Shown here: positions 10,060 to 23,507 of the stretch, piece by piece
Position numbering within the stretch: the first letter of the stretch is position 1
How the letters are laid out: the number at the start of each line of letters is the position of its first letter
Assembly: GCF_000499845.2 (NCBI RefSeq)
Contig: NC_023758.2
Location: 40,070,108 to 40,134,107, forward strand
Direction of reading: 5' to 3'
Source of the DNA: Phaseolus vulgaris
Lineage: Eukaryota > Streptophyta > Magnoliopsida > Fabales > Fabaceae
Length of the DNA: 64,000 bases
Position numbers and translations under genes: made by a program
Notes under the pieces: generated by a model
The model's input: the letters and a program-made list of their open reading frames with translations, nothing else
Database searches by the model: none
Told to the model about the DNA's origin: nothing

Positions 10060-10453
10060 TTATTGGTGTTTTCTCTGTATTTTTTTAAATTTAGACTGTT
10101 ATGGTGGTTGAGTTTTATGAAGTTATACATGTTATGGATGAAACTCAAAAGATAGAGCTTACTAATGTCTGACTTGAATGTGATTTTGCCTTGTTTGTGT
10201 TGTGTTTAATGTTAGGACTAATGTTTCATGGATGTTTCGTAATCGATGGAATACTTGTTTTAATTACTGTGAAAAAAAATCAAATTTAGGGTTTCTTATA
10301 TTTATCGCACAAGGAATACGTGTGTGGATAAGTTGACTAATTTAAGATTTACTCATAAAGAATCATTTTATTGGTATAATAGGTTTCCATCTAGTTTGTT
10401 CTTATAATTATTTATGAATAGGTATAGTCTATCTATGTACCGTTTTTGTTAAC
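10060..10453 (+). pseudogene. Decayed LINE 3' end (RNase H-like C-terminus)
   Basis: From 10303 the frame reads YRTRNTCVDKLTNL, then FTHKESFYWYNRFPSSLFL. After one stop it continues MNRYSLSMYRF in the same frame. This is the pattern of the plant LINE RNase H domain (GN-CAD-LAN motif followed by the final FP...Y.F block). Upstream, in a shifted frame, TNVSWMFRNRWNTCFNYC and LECDFALF match the preceding part of the same domain. Stops and frameshifts show it is dead. Confidence 0.75.
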
Positions 10454-13391
10454 ATATGGATTTTGTTCTAGTCTCCCCATATTTTTGTATTTTTTTAATA
10501 ATATTTTTTCAAGTGATGACAGATGATTGTTGTTACTTAAGGTGTCAGCTTAACTGATATGTCAAGTTGCATAGTGATGCCTAACATGAAAGTTTTTATA
10601 AAAAATAACAAGACTTGAAGTGTTTAATGAAACTAAATAAGATGAAAGTTGTAAAATGACATATAGTAACATAATTATTTAATCAAATCTTAATACAAGG
10701 TAATTATATATTTTCAATAAATTTAAATTTCTATAATATATTTTTTTTATATAAATTAAACTTAAAATAACATTTGTGTAAAAGTTTATTCTTCATTATA
10801 ATTTGAATTATTCATCATCTTCCAACAAAAGAAAAAATAATTTAAACAATAATAAACAAGGGTAACATGAAATCAGTACAAAAAAAAAAAAAACTATACA
10901 ATAATCCATACAGGATAACTATAAACAAAATTGGACATTAATGTTTTATATTATTATTTTAAAAAGTAAAATAATAAAATGTAAACGCCATCAAACACTA
11001 GTACGAGTAACTTATTCAAATATACTAAAAAAAAAACTATTTCACCAAATACATATAAAATAATTGATCAAAATTTCATTTATAATCTAGATAAAATATT
11101 TTACAAACTCATCCTAAGTATTTTGTTTCACAGTAATCTTTTTATCATTTTGGTTATTTTTTTATCAACAAATAAAAACTGAATAAATATGAACTACTTC
11201 AGGAATGATTCAATCATTATACAAAATATAACACAACTAGACCCACTGAATCCTTCCAGATTACCAAAATCCTACATTACTACGAAAAAACAAACAACCC
11301 AACCAAAGAAGAAACCTTACAGAAACCATCAAACACCTCAAACCCTTCTACAAGAATGAGAGGCCAAGAGAATCTAAGTCACTTAATTGAAAACATACAG
11401 GTCAGAGGATCAATGCATTACTTAAAATAAGAAAAGCGAGCAGAAAACATATTTAAATGTTACCCAAAACCAAATTTAGTTGAACCAAAGTGAACATTTT
11501 CGAATGATCAATCACTCTACTATTAAAAATATGTTTATTCATGTGCTTTTAGATCGCTTTTGGTTATTGGTAACATGAATTCAAATTTTCTCATAGATTT
11601 TGTGTGTTATTTTTTTAATTTGTCTTCAAATTAAACTGATTTTGATATATTAATTTATTTTATAATATATCTTAAAATATTAAATTTAATATATTTTAAA
11701 AGTACAGTAGATAAACAACAACAAAAACTTAGTTGAAAATTCAAGTTTTATTTTATTTTTCCTTTTAATTAAGAGAGTTAGTGGGAGGCTTTTTAATATA
11801 ATCAATTTAGTGTATGTTTTTTTTATTTGACTGAGTAACTTTATTTTAATAAAATAAATTTATAAAATAAAAAACAAAATAAAACTTACAGATTATATTA
11901 TTTCATTAAGAACAGTATTTCTTACAGAATACTTCCAAAATTAAATTTTCTATAATCATGTATTCATTATATGATACTAAAATATTTTTGAGTGAATTTT
12001 TTGAAATAAAAAAATTACACAACGTTTGTTTAAAGAAACAATAAAATATTATTATATTCTTATTAAATAAAAATATATTTTGTTACCTTTTTATTTAAAT
12101 TATACTTCCAAATGATACACACAAAATGTGATGCAAGAAATTTAATCTTTATCATTAATATCTACATAAGGTCAAGATTACTTATCACATTAATTAATGT
12201 TTTGTGCATGTGTTTTCTGACACATTTAATTTGTCTAATAGTGTTTTGTGACACATTTAATTTGTCTAATATTTTCACGTGTCATATTCATATTTACAAT
12301 GTTAAAAATAAAAAAGTGATCAAATATATTTTCATGTTGATAATGTTTTTGATTCTACCATTACCTATAAAAAGCTTTTTAAATTTATTTTATTTTCCTT
12401 TTTTCTTCTCCACACACCCTATAAAAAAAACAAGACGAAGTCTCTTTCCAATCATTTGAATAATGTCGGTAAAGTTTCAGATGCTAAAATTCAAAAAACA
12501 AAACACGGAATTTTCTCCTTCCACTCCTCTCCACCACTGCACAAAATATATAAAACAAAGTTTCTCCATAATTCAACCAAATTCTGAAAGAGTTTTCACT
12601 GTGAGAAGTTGTCATGTTTGAAACGAAATAAGAAAAAAAGTGTACAAAAAAAACCGAAGGGTAGTGATATATTAATACTGTGAGACATATCAATAAATTA
12701 ATATTTTATTTGTTTTTTAATTAAAAATATTATTATATTATTATAAACAGTTGTTAGATGTATTTTTTAACGGTTAAATGTGTAAAAAAAAAAACTTTTC
12801 CAAAAGAAACGAAGGATACCAAACTTAGCACTACGTACTGGTTGTTTGGATGAAATCTGTCACATGTATCATGGACATGAACCAAACTTACTTTACATAA
12901 AAAATGTAAGCAATAAATATATTATATACACTCTTTGACTCTCAATTGTGATGTAAGAGTTTTAACAAAAGTAATATAATAAAGAGTAAGAAAATTGTAA
13001 ATGGATATAGATAAAAAATATAATAAGAAATAATTTTATAATTAAATAATATTATATTGATTCACAATTATAAAAAATATGATATTTTGATACTGGCCCA
13101 ATTTACACCCATAATAAAATATTATTATTTATAATAAAATAAATTAAAAAAATAAAAAGATGTTTTTAATGAAAATATAGATAAAATGTAAAATATTAAA
13201 ATAATTTTTAAAATTAAAAATATAAAAAATAATTAAAATATTAATATTTTGTAGAATGTAGGATATTCAATCAATCATTTTTCTTGTAGAAACAACATTT
13301 TCAAACACATACAGAGAACGTGTTTGGTTATATTATATTATTATAGTTGTGATAGTGGTGAATTGAGTGGAACAGGGTGATCTTGTTTTGT
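10454..13391. other. AT-rich intergenic DNA upstream of the lipoxygenase gene
   Basis: About 2.9 kb of AT-rich sequence. The small open frames (for example 12112-12459) are hydrophobic, have no recognisable domain and match the base composition. I see no RNA gene or bounded transposon. The distal promoter of the lipoxygenase gene must lie here, but I can point to no specific element. Confidence 0.5.
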
Positions 13392-13399
13392 TATATAAG
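13392..13399 (+). promoter_or_regulatory. Candidate TATA box of the lipoxygenase gene
   Basis: TATATAAG lies 38 bases upstream of the proposed ATG at 13437. If it is used, the 5' leader is very short (roughly 10 bases), so an upstream start site is also possible. Confidence 0.4.
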
Positions 13400-13436
13400 G
13401 AGATGGTTGTTGTAGGGTGAGGAAGGAGAGGGGAAA

Positions 13437-16400
13437 ATGGCTTGCATGAAGACGGTGATGGTGACCAATATTGGTGGCAATGCCATCATAATGCAGAAGA
13501 AACTTAATTTGAATCGCCAAGTTGGTAGTTTCAGGCATTCCGTTGAGGAACAAAGATTTGGATCAGTAGTGAAACTTGGAATGAGGAAGAAGGGGAAGCA
13601 AAGTTCTGCAAAAATGGTAGCTACCACCGACGCTCAGAACTCCACCACCGTCAAGCTCTCTGCTCTGGTGTCTGTCAGAAGTAATAAGGTATTGGGAGGA
13701 AATGAAATGGTGAATAACCTTCTCACCATTTTCTACCCTCAAAACGACACCAAAACTCTTGTTCTTCAACTTGTTAGCACAAAGCTTCTTCCTGGTACAT
13801 GCCCACCTTCAACTCTTCATCATTTTTATCTTCCACTTTTTTTCTAACTTCTTCGATCACTTCATCTTTTTCATTTTTTTGTTTGTCTCACTTATTAATT
13901 CTTTTACCACTCTTAGTCATAATATTTTTTTCTTATTTAAATAGGCTTTTTCTCTTTAAATATATTTTTTCTCGAATGAAATATTTATCGATTCTGTGTA
14001 TTTGGTTCTTAAAAAATTATTTATACTTTGTTTCTACTTTTATGTTTGACTTTGCTTATGAAATACTTTTAAGAAATTAAAATGGTTAACCTATAACAAA
14101 ATATAAGCCTCTCTATCAATGGTGTTATTACAATACCAATGTCATTACTGTATCATAAATAAAGATTAAAAATATTTTTAAAAAAATCTAAAATGAGTTA
14201 AAAAGTTTATTTAAAGACTAATACATATATATTAATTGTTAATTATTGTGGTGTAAATTGAATGAAAGGGAGAATGGAGGCAAAGTTGAGCAAGGAAACG
14301 GTTTTAAAATTGAGTAAAGAGCAAAAATTTGGAGATGAGAGGTACGAAGTGGAGTTCATTGTGGATTCTGATTTTGGAACTCCTGGAGCTGTTACAGTTG
14401 TTAATGGTTATGACAATGAGTTGTTCTTGGAAAACATAACCATTGCACAAAATCTTCATTTTGCTTCCAAATCTTGGCTTCAACCAAATCACAAGAGAAT
14501 TTTCTTTCTCGACAAGGTAATAACCATTTTCTTTCTCTAACAATTAGTTTAAATTACAAATATTATTTTTTTAGTATTTAATACACATAAGATTGGACGC
14601 TAAATAATAATATTATATGATATGAATTATGTTCAAAAATTATTTTTATAATGATAAATTCATAACCTCAATCTTTTATATAATTACATATTACAAAACT
14701 CTTCATATTATTATTTTAATATTTTTTATATAATTTAATTACAAATTTACCTTTTATTATATATATATATATATATATTTAAACTAATTATATATAATTA
14801 CAAGAGTGGTTAAATTATCATTTTCTATTATTATTTTTTTGTTAAAATCATATATAATTTTCTAAAATTTAGATTTTAATTCATATTTTTTACAAACTAT
14901 GGAATTGAAAAAAAATAAAATTACTTAAATCATATAAAATTATTTATTTTGCATAATTACTTTTTTATTGTAAAAATACTACATAAGATTTTAAAATTAT
15001 AGTTATTTATATATTTATAGCCACAAATGGAAGGATATATTTAGTTGTGAACTGATTCAATTCAAGTAAGTTTGAAATTGCATTAATGTAAGAGTCACCT
15101 TCTACTCAACGGGCCCACCATGTTTATGATTATGATTTAATGCAACTTGATTAAGTTAATTAAAGTAGTTTTAAACTATTAATATAGTCAACTTATCAAA
15201 CAAAGTATATTATTTGCATCATGTTGTCATATGGATAAGAACCACTTTCTTGATTAAAATAAAATAATCCTGATTTGAAAGAAAGACTATAGAATACTTT
15301 GTAAGAAAACGAGATTCATGTGCACTCAATAATGAATTAAGATATTGCAACATTTTTTATGAATATTTCAAAATTATATCATTAACATGTTGCATGGTTT
15401 GGATAAAAAAATGTAAAAGTTATAAACGACTAAAAATGCTCTCAATGAAAGTTTGACATGTGATCTGAATTGTCAAAATAAAGCCAAGGTTCATTTTTTT
15501 AAAACAATGAAATAAAAGAGTTATTCTATTGATAAAATATTTTTTATTATATGACTTATTTTATCATACACTTTCTTTCTCCGTGTCTCTTCTTTTGATG
15601 TGTTTAATGGATATATATTTTCAGTATAAAAAAAATATTTATTTGCAAGCCATTTAAATAATATTTATAAGACTTTTAAAATTATTATTATAAAATAAAT
15701 AATTTGACCATACATAACTATCTACTATTGAATAACAACTATCTGGATTATTTTTTATATTGATATTGCTTGTGTTATTTATTTTAAAATAAATTATAAT
15801 ATTATTTCTCTAAAAACTTTAAAAATCGATTATAATCCTCCCAAAATTGAGTCTTATTCCCCTAAATTAAAACATTTCACCTTCAATCATCATTTTTTTT
15901 TGTGGGTTTAAAATCGTGTTAAATGTAAAATATAATTAATTAAAGGATAAAAAAAATTAAATTAGAAGAGCAAAAATATATTTTTTAGAGAAGTATGAAA
16001 TCATTGTAGAGAGATGAATTGTGTGAGTGCCACTTTAGTTAAATTTTTGGAATTAAGCAATTAAAAAATAATCACTTTATTAAGAAGTAAATAATATTTT
16101 CTGATTAAAAATATTAGAAAATTTTTTACTTTTAAATTATGTAGATTAGGCTAATACATCAAAAAATAATTTATTTATTTTATGAAAAATACATTTTTGT
16201 CTGAAAAAATAAAAACAAACAAACTCATCTTTATTTTACCCTCCTTTTTTAGTATAAAACGTTTTAGCAACTAAAATGTCTGAATTGATTGAGATGCTCA
16301 CATATATAACTGCCCCTAAATCCAAAACACTTTGACTTAGATATTTTTAGTGTTGAGTTAAACTCAACCCAAATTAATCAAACTTATTTCAAGTGGGTTG

Positions 16401-19400
16401 AGTATCAGATTTTGGTGTTTACCAAATAAAGTGTCACTGCAACTTAACTATCATATAATATATTTATAAACGTTTCAATAAAAATAAAGATTAAGAAAAA
16501 TGACGTACATTAATGTTTTTCCCTTTATAATTGTAGCCTGTATTTGTTATTATTAATGAAAATGCACATAAGGTGTATGTAAAAATGAACAGGCGTATCT
16601 ACCAAGTGAAACACCAATTGGGGTGAAAGAGATGAGAGAAAAGGAGTTGATGGAGCTAAGGGGTGATGGGAAGGGACGTAGGATGCCATGTGACAGAATC
16701 TATGACTATGATTTGTACAATGATTTGGGAGATTCCAACTCTCACAGACCAACACTCAACCCATATCCCACACGCTGCCGCACTGGACGCCCACTCACCA
16801 CCACCAATGGTCACTTTCACTCATTACATATTTACTTTAAATACACACCATTTTATGCATGCATCTTTTTTCTTTGAGTGTGATATGTTGATAATCATGT
16901 ATAAGATTACAACTGAATTGTCAAAGTAACTTTTTTTTTCTTTGCGATTGTTTTGCTTTTTACATGCAAACATGGACAGATGCCAAAGTGGAATCACGAC
17001 CGAGTGAATCAGAGCTAATATACGTTCCTAGAGATGAAGAATTGAACGACATAAAGCAAGAAGCTATGGATAAAGGAAAGTTTATGGCAGTGCTTCAGAA
17101 TATTGTGCCTGCGTTAACAGATAAAATCATGGACAGTCAAGCACTTTTCAACATTGATTACTTTATTAAAGAGTCAGGCCAATCTATTCTCTTCAATTTG
17201 GGAGGTGCTGCACAAGATTTTTTTAAATTCGACCCTCCAAAAGTATTTTCAAGTGAGTCAACTTAAACACTCTCACTGGCCAAGTTTGTATTTGTGAGTC
17301 TACATGGTTTCATTTTAGCACATAAGTTATTCAAATGAAGTGGAATGGTTTTCAGGGAAAAGATCACATTTCTTGCAAGATGATGAATTTGGACGCCAAG
17401 TGCTTGCTGAGTTCCCTCTAAGTATCGAAAGGCTAAAGGTAATCACGAAAAGAGGAATGTTAATGCATACTCTTTATTATTGACCAGAATTCATTGGAAA
17501 TCATTTTTTTTTGTAACTCTTATTACATGTCCTTTATCATGGTTTTAGGTCTTGAATAAAATTCAAACAATAATACACCTTCAGAAGAGAGGGAAATAGG
17601 AACACTGAACAATGGTTCTAAACCAGCTTTATGATATTTCATTTTATCAATTTTCCTATAGGTTTTCCCACCCGTGAGCAAATTGGATCCCTCTAAATAT
17701 GGTTCAGTGGAGTCAGCATTGAAAGAAGAACACATTATAGGGCAGATTGAAGGGATGTCTATTCAACAGGTACAAAAAATTGGTCCTCTTTCCAGAGGCT
17801 AAGCTGTGTGGAAATGACAGATCATAAAATGTTTAATGTTCTACTCTGCTTTTAAAATTTAGGCATTGGAAGAGAATAAGTTGTTCACATTGGACTATCA
17901 CGATTTTTACCTTCCATTCCTGGATCGGATTAATGGTCTTGAAGATAGAAAGGCTTATGCAACTACCACAATTTTGTTCCTCACCAAAATGGGAACTCTG
18001 AAGCCTATTGTCATCCAGCTTGCTCTTCCAACGGGGAATCCAAATACTTCATCCAAGAAAGTTCTTACCCCTCCAACAGATGCCACCACTAACTGGCTAT
18101 GGCAACTTGGCAAAGCACATGTTTGCTCCAATGATGCCGGCGTTCATACACTCGTGCACCACTGGTATGGAATTTTATTGGACAGTTTCTTGAGTGTTTT
18201 GAGTGCCTTTTTTTCTAATTAAAATTGCAGTTTCACAATAAATGTCCACATTTTAACTTGACTTTGAATACACAAGTGAAATTTCAACTTTGATAGTAGA
18301 ATAATATCGAAGACACCTAAAGAACTATACCTAAATTTTAACCATTTTATTTCCTTCTAAAGAACTTCTGAAAAATACTTACATGTAATCTGTTTTAGAA
18401 AAATGTGATGCCATTACAATCTTATTCCTCCCACCCCAGTGCAATTTGGTGGGGATTATTTGGCTCATACTAGACCGAACCAAAAAGTATTAACACAGTC
18501 ACAAAAGAAAACAGACTTGCGTATCATGATGTATCAGATATCTTTCGTGTTGATTACATTGATGAACATTGTAATGAACATTGAACATTGATGACATTGA
18601 CCTCTAATAATTGAACAGGCTACGTATACATGCTTGCATGGAACCACTAATAATTGCTGCTCATCGGCAATTGAGTGTGATGCATCCTATATTCAAGCTT
18701 TTGCATCCACATATGCGGTACACACTCAAAACAAATGCGATAGCACGTCAGACACTCATCAATGCTGAAGGTACCATTGAAACAGACCACACTCCGGGGA
18801 GATACTGTATGCAAATGTCCTCTGCTGCATATGAAGATTGGTGGCGGTTTGACATGGAAGGTTTTCCTGACGATCTCATAAGAAGGTAATAACATTATTC
18901 TTCAATTCGGATGATACGCAGCTCTTTATTTAACATTATCCTCTGCTGGGTACCTAGACATTGATGATGATGATGATGAAGATATCTAATAGATTCTTTT
19001 TCCTTGAATAGAGGTTTAGCAGTTCCAGATGCAACCCAACCTCACGGCATTAGACTACTAATTGAAGACTACCCATATGCAGCTGATGGACTTCTGATAT
19101 GGTCCAGCATAAAGAAGTTGGTCCAGACTTACGTGAACTATTACTATAAAAATTCCAATGCCGTTTCTTCTGACATTGAACTCCAATCTTGGTACGCAGA
19201 ATTCATCAATCTTGGACACCCTGATCATAAAAATGCTAGTTGGTGGCCAAATCTTGCCAACCCTGAGGATCTCACCTCCGTACTCACGACTGTTATTTGG
19301 CTTGTAACAGCACAACATGCTGTCTTGAACTTCGGTCAATATCCATATGGTGGATATGTTCCAATCCGTCCACCAATAATGCGAAAACTAATTCCCAAGG

Positions 19401-19753
19401 AGGAGGATCCCGAGTACTCAGATTTTGTCAGGGATCCTGAGAGATACTTCATATCATCAGTGCCAAGTTTATTTCAGGCATCAAAGTTCATGGCTGTGAT
19501 CAACATTGGTTCTGCACACTCACCAGACGAAGAATATATAGGAGAGAGAAACGATTTGTCCTCTTGGTTAGGAGAACCTGAGATCATTGATGCATTCAAT
19601 GAGTTTTCAATTGAGATGAAAAGTATTGAGATTGAGATCAAGAGAAGAAACGCTGATCCAGAACTTAGAAACAGATGTGCATATGAACTGCTTGTACCAA
19701 GCTCAGAATGTGGGGCAACAGGACGAGGGGTGCCAAATAGTGTTACAGCCTAA
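13437..19753 (+). CDS. LOX: Lipoxygenase, plastid 13-LOX type, nine exons, 865 residues
   Basis: Exons: 13437-13794, 14269-14516, 16593-16809, 16980-17252, 17356-17438, 17662-17769, 17863-18164, 18619-18885, 19012-19753. All introns are GT-AG and the total, 2598 nt, keeps frame. Lipoxygenases add oxygen to linoleic or linolenic acid and feed jasmonate and volatile synthesis. The basic N-terminus looks like a plastid transit peptide and is followed by a PLAT domain (about 70-230). Landmarks include [30 protein letters not shown], THWxR-like [12 protein letters not shown] and AHRQLS, with the two helix His ligands present. [15 protein letters not shown] supplies the third His and the Asn ligand. 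The chain ends GVPNSVTA: the C-terminal Ile that normally binds iron is Ala. The enzyme may be inactive or altered. Introns are AT-rich; intron 2 is 2.1 kb. AATAAA-like signals lie near 19900. Confidence 0.93.
14756..14779. repeat. (TA)n microsatellite in lipoxygenase intron 2
   Basis: About twelve TA units in an AT-rich intron. The number of units is likely to vary between individuals. Confidence 0.85.
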
Positions 19754-20869
19754 TGGTTATGCGGACAATGCTGCAACTGTATCAACTGAATAAACTGAAT
19801 TAATGTCAACTCTTTTTAACAGAGTCAGGGTTCTCTGTTTCAATAATAATTGTTTGACAGTCACCTTTTTCTCTTATTTCTCTTTACAACCCCTTTTAAT
19901 AATAAAATGTTATATTCAACTGATAAAAATAAAGTAATATGCATCATCTCCAACATTGCTAGTCCTCAACCGGGTTCTTTCTCCAACATTGCTCTAATAG
20001 ATCCATGAAACATTACATAAAGAGAGTGAATTTCCTTGAGAACCTTTTCTTAACGCATCATCTCTCCATATAGGCTCCGAATCATTGCTTTTCTCCAGAT
20101 AATCTTTCTCTCAATTTTCTTACTTCTTTGATACTGCAATGCAATGCTTCTCTTTTTTATAAATGTAAAACAAAAAGGTGCGGACTTAAATAACAGATTC
20201 ATTAACTCCACAGACTCTGCAGGAATTGTGTTTTGTCCGTCAAACAGATTTCATATATAGATTTTATAAATGATTGAGAAGTGAAAAGTTGAAGGTGAGG
20301 GAAAGTGAAAGTACGAAGATTTGTGAAAAAAGTATGAAGAAAGTTGAAGAAGTTTGGATAGGATATGTTAGACTGAATGTGTGAAAAAAATTTATTGAAA
20401 TATGTGAGTGATGATGGTTGTAAGAATATTTTGAATTATTTTGAATTGTGAAAATAGTATGATTACACATTTACCATTACATATATAAAAAAAGTAAATA
20501 AATAATAATTAATTTTGTGCACACTTTAGTTAATTAAAATAATTTAAAATTTTAATTATAAATAAAAAAAATAAAAAAATAGAATTCAAATAAATAAATA
20601 AAATATAAAATTTAAATATAATTATATTATTTTTCAATTTATAAATTTATTTTAATTATGTTAGTTAAATTAATGTATTTAGATAATTTTAATATTATTT
20701 ATAATTTTTTAAATTATATATATATATAAAAGTAATGCTCTCGATTCTCTAATAAAGGTAATGGAGTCTAAATTTGATTTATGCATAATATAAATTAAAT
20801 GTTAAAAAAATTGCATTCAAAACAATATCATTATCTAAATAAGTACCATGAAAACCTTAATATTAAATA
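19754..20869. other. Lipoxygenase 3' region and AT-rich intergenic DNA
   Basis: Contains the lipoxygenase 3' untranslated region (AATAATAAAATG near 19898-19909 could serve as polyadenylation signal). The remainder is AT-rich DNA in which I see no gene. Confidence 0.5.
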
Positions 20870-22165
20870 ACATCTCAATGTTCAACGTGAAAAATAACAA
20901 TACAAAATTGTCACAGTTGTTGTAGATGTTCTATCAAATTCCTATTGTAAATGAGGATATTATCGAAGAAAACCAATAAAAATTTCCTCAAAAACTGTTG
21001 AAATTTTGTGTTCATGAGGCCCTGAAAAGTAGTAGGTGCATTAGTGAGGCTGAAGGGCATCACCAAGTATTCATGATGCCTTGAATGTGTTCTAAATGTC
21101 ATTTTTCATATATCTGTAGGGTCCATTCTGACTTGATTGTACTCTGCTCTCAAGTCAAATTTCGAAAAGATTGTGGAGCCATTAAGCTCATCTAACATGT
21201 CATCAACTAAGGGAATATGAAACTTGTTTTTCACTGTGCCCTTGTTTAACTCCCTGTAGTCCACGCATAACTGCCATGGTCCATCTTTCTTTCCCACAAG
21301 AACTACCAGAGAGGTTATTGTTGTTCTGAATGATTTTAGACTTCAGATATTCTTGTATATGTTTTTCAATAATGTCTTTTTAATTTTTGGCATACATATA
21401 TGGTCTCATATTTATCGGGTCTACACCTTGACTCAAGGGTATTTGGTGATCATGTCCTGACCTGAATGGAGGTAATTGAGTGGGTTCTTGAAACACATCC
21501 TGAAACTCTTCCAGTAACCCTTCTACTTTAAGAGGTAATCTTGATTGGTCCACATGGGCGTGGGCACGGGTGGTTAAAGACTGTAATAAAGTTCTTGTTT
21601 CATCCCCTACTTGCATCAACGATAGGTGCACTCCATCCGTTAATATTTTACAAAACTGTTGCTTCTTAACAATTTTTACCTTATTTGTTGTCGCTCCTCT
21701 TAACACATGTCTCCTTTCTTGGACTTTAAACTTCATAGTAAGTTTATCAAAGTTTCAGATGATATCTCCTAGCTGTATCAGTCATTCTATGCCCAAGACC
21801 AAATCGCAACACCCCGAGGGAAGTAACAACATATCTGCTGTAAAAGTTGTATGATGAATAATCCACTTAAAATTCTTGACCATAGAAGAAATTGATATTT
21901 TAGATCCATCCGCAACAACAACATTGAAAGGTTGCATTTGTTCAATTGTACTCCCATAGGTTTTAGCAACTTAAACATCTAAGAAATTGTGGGTAGTGCC
22001 ACTGTCAATCAAAATGTGAATTGATTTTTTTTGGTAATATCCCGTAATCCACATGGTTCGAAATCCTACTACCCTTGTTAATGCATTAAAAGAGATTTGT
22101 GGTTCAACCGATTGTGTCTGCTCCCCCTCCTCACTGGTAGTGTCCTCGATGGTAACATCATCGTC
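20870..22165 (-). pseudogene. Ty3/gypsy pol remnant: protease and reverse transcriptase
   Basis: Read right to left: an acidic stretch (DDDDVTIEDT, near 22160), then a retropepsin site IHILIDSGTTHNFLD (about 22010-21970), a linker ending at IPLSQGVDPINMRPY (about 21400), and reverse transcriptase blocks KKDGPWQLCVDYRELN and FSKFDLRAEYNQVRM (21300-21110). These are followed by [16 protein letters not shown] and [10 protein letters not shown] (21102-20940). The catalytic F/Y-x-D-D box reads FFDN, so the second Asp is lost, and stops or frameshifts separate the blocks. RNase H and integrase are absent. It joins the gag fragments at 23508-23935 and 31071-31516, the same element split by later insertions. 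Confidence 0.86.
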
Positions 22166-22792
22166 GTCTGTTGATATTTCTCGACAAGTGTACCGAATCA
22201 ACTGTAATATAGTACTCTTTAAAGTACGAATGTCGAACCCACAGGGAACAATCCTAATTAAGATGTTTTGTTATAAAACTCATTAAGTATAGAAAATAAT
22301 GTTGAGAACTTGTTCATAACCAAATTAAATATTTCACAAGAAGTAACTCAAAGGTTTAGGGTTTGATTCAACCAAAAACAAAACCAACTTATCAAATATA
22401 GAGAAAGATACTTGAGATTGAATTGCGTCTATCTCAATCATCTGTATTTTGGAATAATATAATACATAATACTCAAAACTACTTATTCTTGATGCTTAAT
22501 TTAAAGTCATTCACCTTGATTCCTTACAGATGAAATTCATAAGATAATTTCTCAAACACTGATTCCTTAGATATTTAACAAATCATCCAGCTTTAGGAAC
22601 AAAATTATAATGCAATCAATAACCTGGAATCTATTCCTAGCATTACAAGTTATCAAGTATTTTCGTCTATTTCAGATCCTTAAAGGTACTTTCCAGTTAA
22701 ATTTAAGGATCAAAATCAAAACTCTATTGATCAAACAGAATCAAGCAATAAGCATAAAACAAAAATACCAAGAACAAGTAGAAAAGAGAATT

Positions 22793-22793
22793 T

Positions 22794-22836
<43 letters not shown>
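22793..22836. repeat. (TA)n microsatellite
   Basis: A run of TA units with one GT interruption, inside the unclassified insertion. Confidence 0.85.
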
Positions 22837-23130
22837 CACCAAGAATACATTTGATCAAGGTAAATTACATTCAATCCCAAGTTAGAAAGAACTTAGCCAC
22901 TCATGATAGCTCCTCTAATCTTCATTCTTGATTTGGATTGCATAAGAAGGGCTGATCTGAGCAGGTTCTTCTCCTAAGAACAAAGGCTTCTCCTTCTTCT
23001 CTCACTAATCTCTCTATATAAAAATTCAATCTTTCTCCCACCGCTTCCTTTTGAGTTGTGTTTCAAAATTTATATAATCAACTTTAACTCAAGCTAGCCA
23101 ATTTAGCTTAAGCTAGATCTTTCGGTGCAT

Positions 23131-23290
23131 TTTTAGCTTGAGCTAGCGATTCTAGCCTGGGCTAGATCAGTACTGCACCTTTAATAAACTTTGGAGAGTT
23201 TTAGCTTGAGCTAGCAATTCTAGCCAGGGTTAGATCAGTACTGCACCTTTAATCAACTCTGGACAAATTTAGCTTGAGCTAAATCCTCTT
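23131..23290. repeat. 68-bp tandem repeat, two and a third copies
   Basis: Units start at 23131, 23199 and 23267 with TTTAGCTTGAGCTAG and run through CTAGATCAGTACTGCACC, or close variants. The AGCTAG and CTAGAT words also occur just upstream, so the array is probably older and longer than what remains. Confidence 0.8.
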
Positions 23291-23507
23291 GTGATCCAAT
23301 GAAGTTTTTGTTTTCTTTCTTTCAATGCTTCATGTTCATCTACAATTTACACAAAAATTAAGATTAAATTTTTTCATTTGTTTCTTGGTTCAAAATGTAT
23401 AATCAGATTCAATAATTCTCAGATTAGGGTAATTTTCTTACATTAAGCAACAATTAAGTTTCAGAGTGTTCAATTTTCTCAATCATAAAAATTACACATT
23501 GGCACTT

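Larger units (their letters stand above)
22166..23507. mobile_element. Unclassified 1.34 kb insertion inside the gypsy element
   Basis: The gypsy reading frame is interrupted here and resumes on the other side. The segment is bounded by the nine-base repeat ATCATCGTC (22157-22165 and 23508-23516). It has no open frame of note. Near its left end is CGACAAGTGTACCGAATC, and GTCGAACCCACAGGGA follows, a phrase I recall as widespread in plant genomes but cannot assign to a family. It holds a TA microsatellite and a 68-bp tandem repeat. I see no long terminal inverted repeats. The nine-base flanks could be a Mutator-like target duplication, but both encode Asp runs in the host frame, so chance is possible. 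Confidence 0.55.

Noticed and set aside
12112..12459. 115-codon plus-strand frame
   Set aside because: Hydrophobic AT-driven composition, no domain, no clear promoter or homology.
13759..14080. Plus-strand frames rich in Phe, Leu and Ser
   Set aside because: They lie in lipoxygenase intron 1 and run through the exon 1 donor.
17523..17735. Minus-strand frame over lipoxygenase exon 6
   Set aside because: Shadow of the coding strand.
20264..20470. 68-codon minus-strand frame rich in His, Ser and Phe
   Set aside because: No recognisable domain; composition typical of the local AT-rich repeat.
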